Source: Actinobacteria bacterium UBA4719
GTDB lineage: Bacteria; Actinomycetota; Actinomycetes; Actinomycetales; Dermatophilaceae
Assembly (NCBI GenBank): GCA_002404345.1
Contig: DHJN01000113.1
Coordinates: 1 to 7,551, forward strand
Direction of reading: 5' to 3'
Length of the DNA stretch: 7,551 nt
Part shown: positions 5,741-7,551 of the stretch, piece by piece
Position numbering within the stretch: position 1 is the stretch's first letter
Layout: each line of letters opens with the position of its first letter
Program-made: the position numbers and the translations under genes
Notes under the pieces: generated by a model
The model's database searches: none
What the model was told of the DNA's origin: nothing
Seen by the model: the letters and a program-made list of their open reading frames with translations, nothing else

Positions 5741-6889
5741 TCAGAGGGTGGCGAAGTAGTAACCGGCGCCCCTCAAGACCTTGATCAGTCTGCGCAGTGC
5801 GTCAACGGTTTGGCTTCGATCCCCGCCGCCGTCATGCATCAGGACCACGCCACCAGGGCGCAGCTGCGACATCACCGCGGCCGTGATCTGCCGACTGCCA
5901 GGGCGCGACCAGTCCCGGGGGTCCACGGTCCACTTCAGCGCCGTCATGTGTTGGGCGCGGACCTCCGCTTCCATCGGGATCGACCAGCGGCCTCCGGGTG
6001 CACGGAAGAACCGAGGGTGGATCCCGCCGCTGGCGGCCAGGATCGATGCCGCACCCTGGGCGATGTCGATACGGATACGAGAGGCGCCGTGCTGGGCGAG
6101 CTTCTCGTCGTGGTCCTGGGTGTGGTCGCACAGGGTGTGCCCCCCGGCCAACACCGCGCGGACCATCATCGGGTGCGCTCGGGCGCGGGCGCCGATCATG
6201 CAGAAGACCGCGTGGATGTGGTTCGCGGCCAGGATCTGCAGGACCTGCGGGGTGAACACGGGGTTGGGCCCGTCATCAAAGGTCAGCAGCACTGACGCCG
6301 GGTGGCGCAACCTGCCCAGGACAGGGGCACGAACAACACGGGTCCAGACGCGCTCACCGCTGAGCGAGCCGACCCGCGACTCCGCTTGCCCCGGCGCGCC
6401 ACCCACGTAGAGGTTGGCACCGCTGGGATCAGCCGGAATCTGGTCACTGCGAACAACGGTGGTTTCGACCTGCTCCGGGCCCGCGATCATCCTCAGGTCG
6501 TCGCCGGGGGTCAGCCGGGAGTCGAGTCGGGCAGCCACACCGTCGACCAGGTATGCCGCGGGTACGACGTCAGCACGGAGCATCCGGTGAGTGCCCACCG
6601 AGACCAGAGGGCCGTTCTGAGAGCGCACGCCCGCGCGACGCAGCGCCTCCGCGACCGTCATACCGTCGGTGGCAGCAACCGCCACCCCGTCCACCATCAC
6701 CGGCAACAGCACGTCCCTCCCACTGCCCGCCGCGCCCGTCAGGATCCTGTTGGCCGTCGTCTGTGGAAAGGGAGACGCCGAACTCCCCCCGGACCCTGAC
6801 GGCGCGCCGCCGGGACCACACGAAGCCAGCAGCCCGCAGGCCGCGACGAGCGCGGTCAGCGACGCGAGCCTGCCTACGGCCAGTCCCAC
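5741..6889 (-). CDS. Polysaccharide deacetylase lipoprotein with N-terminal DUF348/G5-like region
   Basis: The C-terminal half is a carbohydrate esterase 4 (NodB) domain, which removes N- or O-acetyl groups from chitin-like polymers, peptidoglycan or xylan outside the cell. Numbering from GTG 6889 (382 residues), all motifs are present: TFDDGPN (203-209; base Asp205, metal Asp206), metal ligands His256 and His260 in HTQDH, RAPGG (296-300), DPRDW (323-327) and MHDG with His352. The signal ends at lipobox LASC (Cys24); VAAC (Cys18) also fits. Residues about 62-132 contain two VDG-centred strands and TVAEALRRAGV, resembling DUF348. Residues 138-188 (VGGAPGQ...LSGERV) resemble a G5 domain. Both are pattern-based guesses. 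GTG 6889 is preferred because GAGGGGGAG stands five bases before it; an in-frame GTG at 6925 has no such site. This is the first gene of a probable two-gene operon with the M14 gene. Confidence 0.9.
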   Translation of the reverse strand: MGLAVGRLASLTALVAACGLLASCGPGGAPSGSGGSSASPFPQTTANRILTGAAGSGRDVLLPVMVDGVAVAATDGMTVAEALRRAGVRSQNGPLVSVGTHRMLRADVVPAAYLVDGVAARLDSRLTPGDDLRMIAGPEQVETTVVRSDQIPADPSGANLYVGGAPGQAESRVGSLSGERVWTRVVRAPVLGRLRHPASVLLTFDDGPNPVFTPQVLQILAANHIHAVFCMIGARARAHPMMVRAVLAGGHTLCDHTQDHDEKLAQHGASRIRIDIAQGAASILAASGGIHPRFFRAPGGRWSIPMEAEVRAQHMTALKWTVDPRDWSRPGSRQITAAVMSQLRPGGVVLMHDGGGDRSQTVDALRRLIKVLRGAGYYFATL

Positions 6890-7143
6890 GAGAACTCCCC
6901 CTCGATCAAGCGAATTGGACGACACTCAGACGGCGACGCGGAAGTACGCCTGCCCAGACGCGACGACCATTCAGAGTACGTCGCCACTGCCTAATGACGC
7001 TCAGGTACCGTAAAAGGTTGTCCCAGGAGCCTGCTGCGGACGTCACTACCGTCCGGGCGACGATTACCGAACTCACCAGGGCTCATGCCAGGTGTCGACA
7101 CCCCGTTGGCCTGACTTGATAGCGCCTCGGCGGTCCCGATAGC
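6890..7143. promoter_or_regulatory. Divergent spacer between the deacetylase and the small gene
   Basis: This 254-bp stretch should contain the promoter of the minus-strand deacetylase-M14 pair and that of the small + strand gene. The ribosome-binding site of the deacetylase (minus-strand GAGGGGGAG) is at 6895-6903. For the + strand gene, TTGATA (7116-7121) and GATAGC (7138-7143) are spaced by 16 bases. The first is a fair -35, the second a poor -10. The second copy of the 14-bp direct repeat also lies here. No conserved ORF is evident. Confidence 0.4.
7078..7091 (+). repeat. 14-bp direct repeat, copy 2 (AGGGCTCATGCCAG)
   Basis: This is identical to 3632-3645 and in the same orientation. It lies in the spacer upstream of the small 89-codon gene. 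Matching falls off outside the 14 bases, with only partial similarity (TCGCGAC versus TGTCGAC) to the right. Confidence 0.4.
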
Positions 7144-7413
7144 GTGCGAGCCGTGCCCCGTACCTGGCAGTACCTGCGCCTGCTCAATCTGTCGTGGGCG
7201 CCGCGGCTGGAGCCCCCGATGGGGCATTACGCACCGCTGTGCGCGGCCGTATCGTCGGCTGCCCGACAGTCCCCCGGGCAGCCGCTTCTGGACGCACAAT
7301 CGGCGCTACTTGACACGCTCTGTGTAGACGGGTGGGAACTCGTCGCCAATTCCGGTTCCGAGGTCGCCGACGAATGGCTGATCTTCAAGCGCGAACTGCC
7401 GGGCCCCAACTGA
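7144..7413 (+). CDS. Small hypothetical protein with DUF4177-like ending
   Basis: The 89-residue protein has no export signal and is probably cytoplasmic. Its pattern is a short strand (WQYLRL, 8-13), a helix (LLDAQSALLDTL, 48-59), then DGWELVANSG and a closing strand WLIFKREL (78-85). The combination of 'GWELV' and a 'FKR' ending after a helix is typical of small DUF4177-like proteins of unknown function, which makes this more than a random ORF. The start is unsure: GTG 7144 and GTG 7153 both lack a ribosome-binding site. If the weak GATAGC box at 7138-7143 is the -10, GTG 7153 would suit leaderless translation, which is common in actinomycetes. It ends 24 bp before the insertion-sequence terminus and shows no functional link to the neighbouring hydrolases. 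Confidence 0.65.
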   Translation: MRAVPRTWQYLRLLNLSWAPRLEPPMGHYAPLCAAVSSAARQSPGQPLLDAQSALLDTLCVDGWELVANSGSEVADEWLIFKRELPGPN

Positions 7414-7443
7414 CTTCGACGGGGACGCAAAAGCCGCTGTCAA

Positions 7444-7486
7444 TGGCCAAGTTGAAGTCCCCGCTGGTGGCCAACTAAAAGTCCCC
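7444..7486 (+). repeat. Paired 19-bp terminal repeats of the IS21-like end
   Basis: The two copies (7444-7462 and 7468-7486) differ at three central positions and share TGGCCAA and AAGTCCCC at their edges. In the IS21 family such repeated blocks near each end are binding sites for the IstA transposase. Confidence 0.65.
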
Positions 7487-7501
7487 ACCCCTTGCGGTTG
7501 A

Positions 7502-7551
7502 TCAGCTCTTGTTTTGGCGTCCTCCTTTGGTGGTTCGGGCCTCGCGCATCC
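7502..7551 (-). CDS. Probable C-terminal end of an IstB-like ATPase (partial)
   Basis: On the minus strand the frame entering from the right edge reads MREARTTKGGRQNKS, then TGA at 7502-7504, just inside the terminal repeats. In IS21-family elements istB is the last gene and ends close to one terminus. Many IstB proteins end shortly after a GxSYRMR-like motif, and the visible MRE could be the tail of it. The Met is treated as internal, since the frame is open to the window edge. With only 15 residues visible, identification rests on position and context. Confidence 0.45.
   Translation of the reverse strand, partial: MREARTTKGGRQNKS

Larger units (their letters stand above)
7438..7551. mobile_element. 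Terminus of an IS21-like insertion sequence (continues beyond window)
   Basis: From TGTCA at 7438 the sequence changes character and shows two imperfect 19-bp repeats 24 bp apart: TGGCCAAGTTGAAGTCCCC (7444-7462) and TGGCCAACTAAAAGTCCCC (7468-7486), with 16 of 19 positions identical. Multiple short repeats next to a 5'-TG end are the hallmark of IS21-family termini, and TGGCCA...AAGTCCCC ends are common in actinobacterial members. The element extends past the right edge, so its other end and target duplication cannot be seen. The exact left boundary is inferred. Confidence 0.6.

Noticed and set aside
5315..6295. 326-codon + strand frame over the M14 and deacetylase genes
   Set aside because: It lies opposite two genes with complete family motifs, and its own product is Arg/Gly/Ala-rich with no recognisable fold.
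7306..7488. Minus-strand 60-codon frame running from the IS end into the small gene
   Set aside because: It crosses the insertion-sequence boundary and is antisense to the better-supported 89-codon gene.

Overview
This 7.55-kb window looks like chromosomal DNA from a high-GC actinomycete (Actinomycetota). The coding regions strongly prefer G or C at third codon positions. GTG starts are frequent. The proteins are of actinobacterial types: a YGQN-type CorA, a polytopic GT-C-like membrane protein, and an amidase resembling mycobacterial Rv3717. No rRNA, tRNA or CRISPR array is visible, and the genus cannot be named from this sequence.

Layout: the first 21 bases probably end an upstream + strand gene. 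It converges on a complete CorA-family divalent-cation transporter gene on the minus strand (171-1142). A 266-bp divergent spacer carries an A/T-rich 13-bp tandem repeat just before a 750-residue polytopic membrane protein on the + strand (1409-3661), probably a GT-C-type glycosyltransferase. Its stop codon overlaps the ATG of a possible 21-codon mini-ORF. Next, on the same strand, is a zinc-dependent N-acetylmuramoyl-L-alanine amidase with a lipoprotein signal (3739-4650). Converging on it is a minus-strand pair separated by only 23 bp: a polysaccharide deacetylase lipoprotein (6889 to 5741) and an M14 metallocarboxypeptidase lipoprotein (5717 to about 4803). After a 254-bp divergent spacer comes a small + strand gene for an 89-residue protein with a 'GWELV...FKR' ending (7144-7413). 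The window closes with the terminus of an IS21-like insertion sequence (about 7438 onwards), including what looks like the last codons of its IstB-type ATPase on the minus strand.

How the genes fit together: the amidase, deacetylase and M14 peptidase all carry lipoprotein-type export signals and act on peptidoglycan or polysaccharide in their families. The middle of the window is therefore best read as a cell-envelope remodelling locus: one enzyme cuts the stem peptide from the glycan, one may cut within the peptide, and one may deacetylate the glycan. The GT-C-like membrane protein may belong to the same envelope theme. No completely new system is evident. The most notable points are a reading-frame break in the M14 gene that removes its catalytic glutamate, an unsettled 5' end of the amidase gene (an in-frame TGA and a charged N-terminus in another frame), a deacetylase with N-terminal DUF348/G5-like modules, and a 14-bp direct repeat on either side of the three-hydrolase block.
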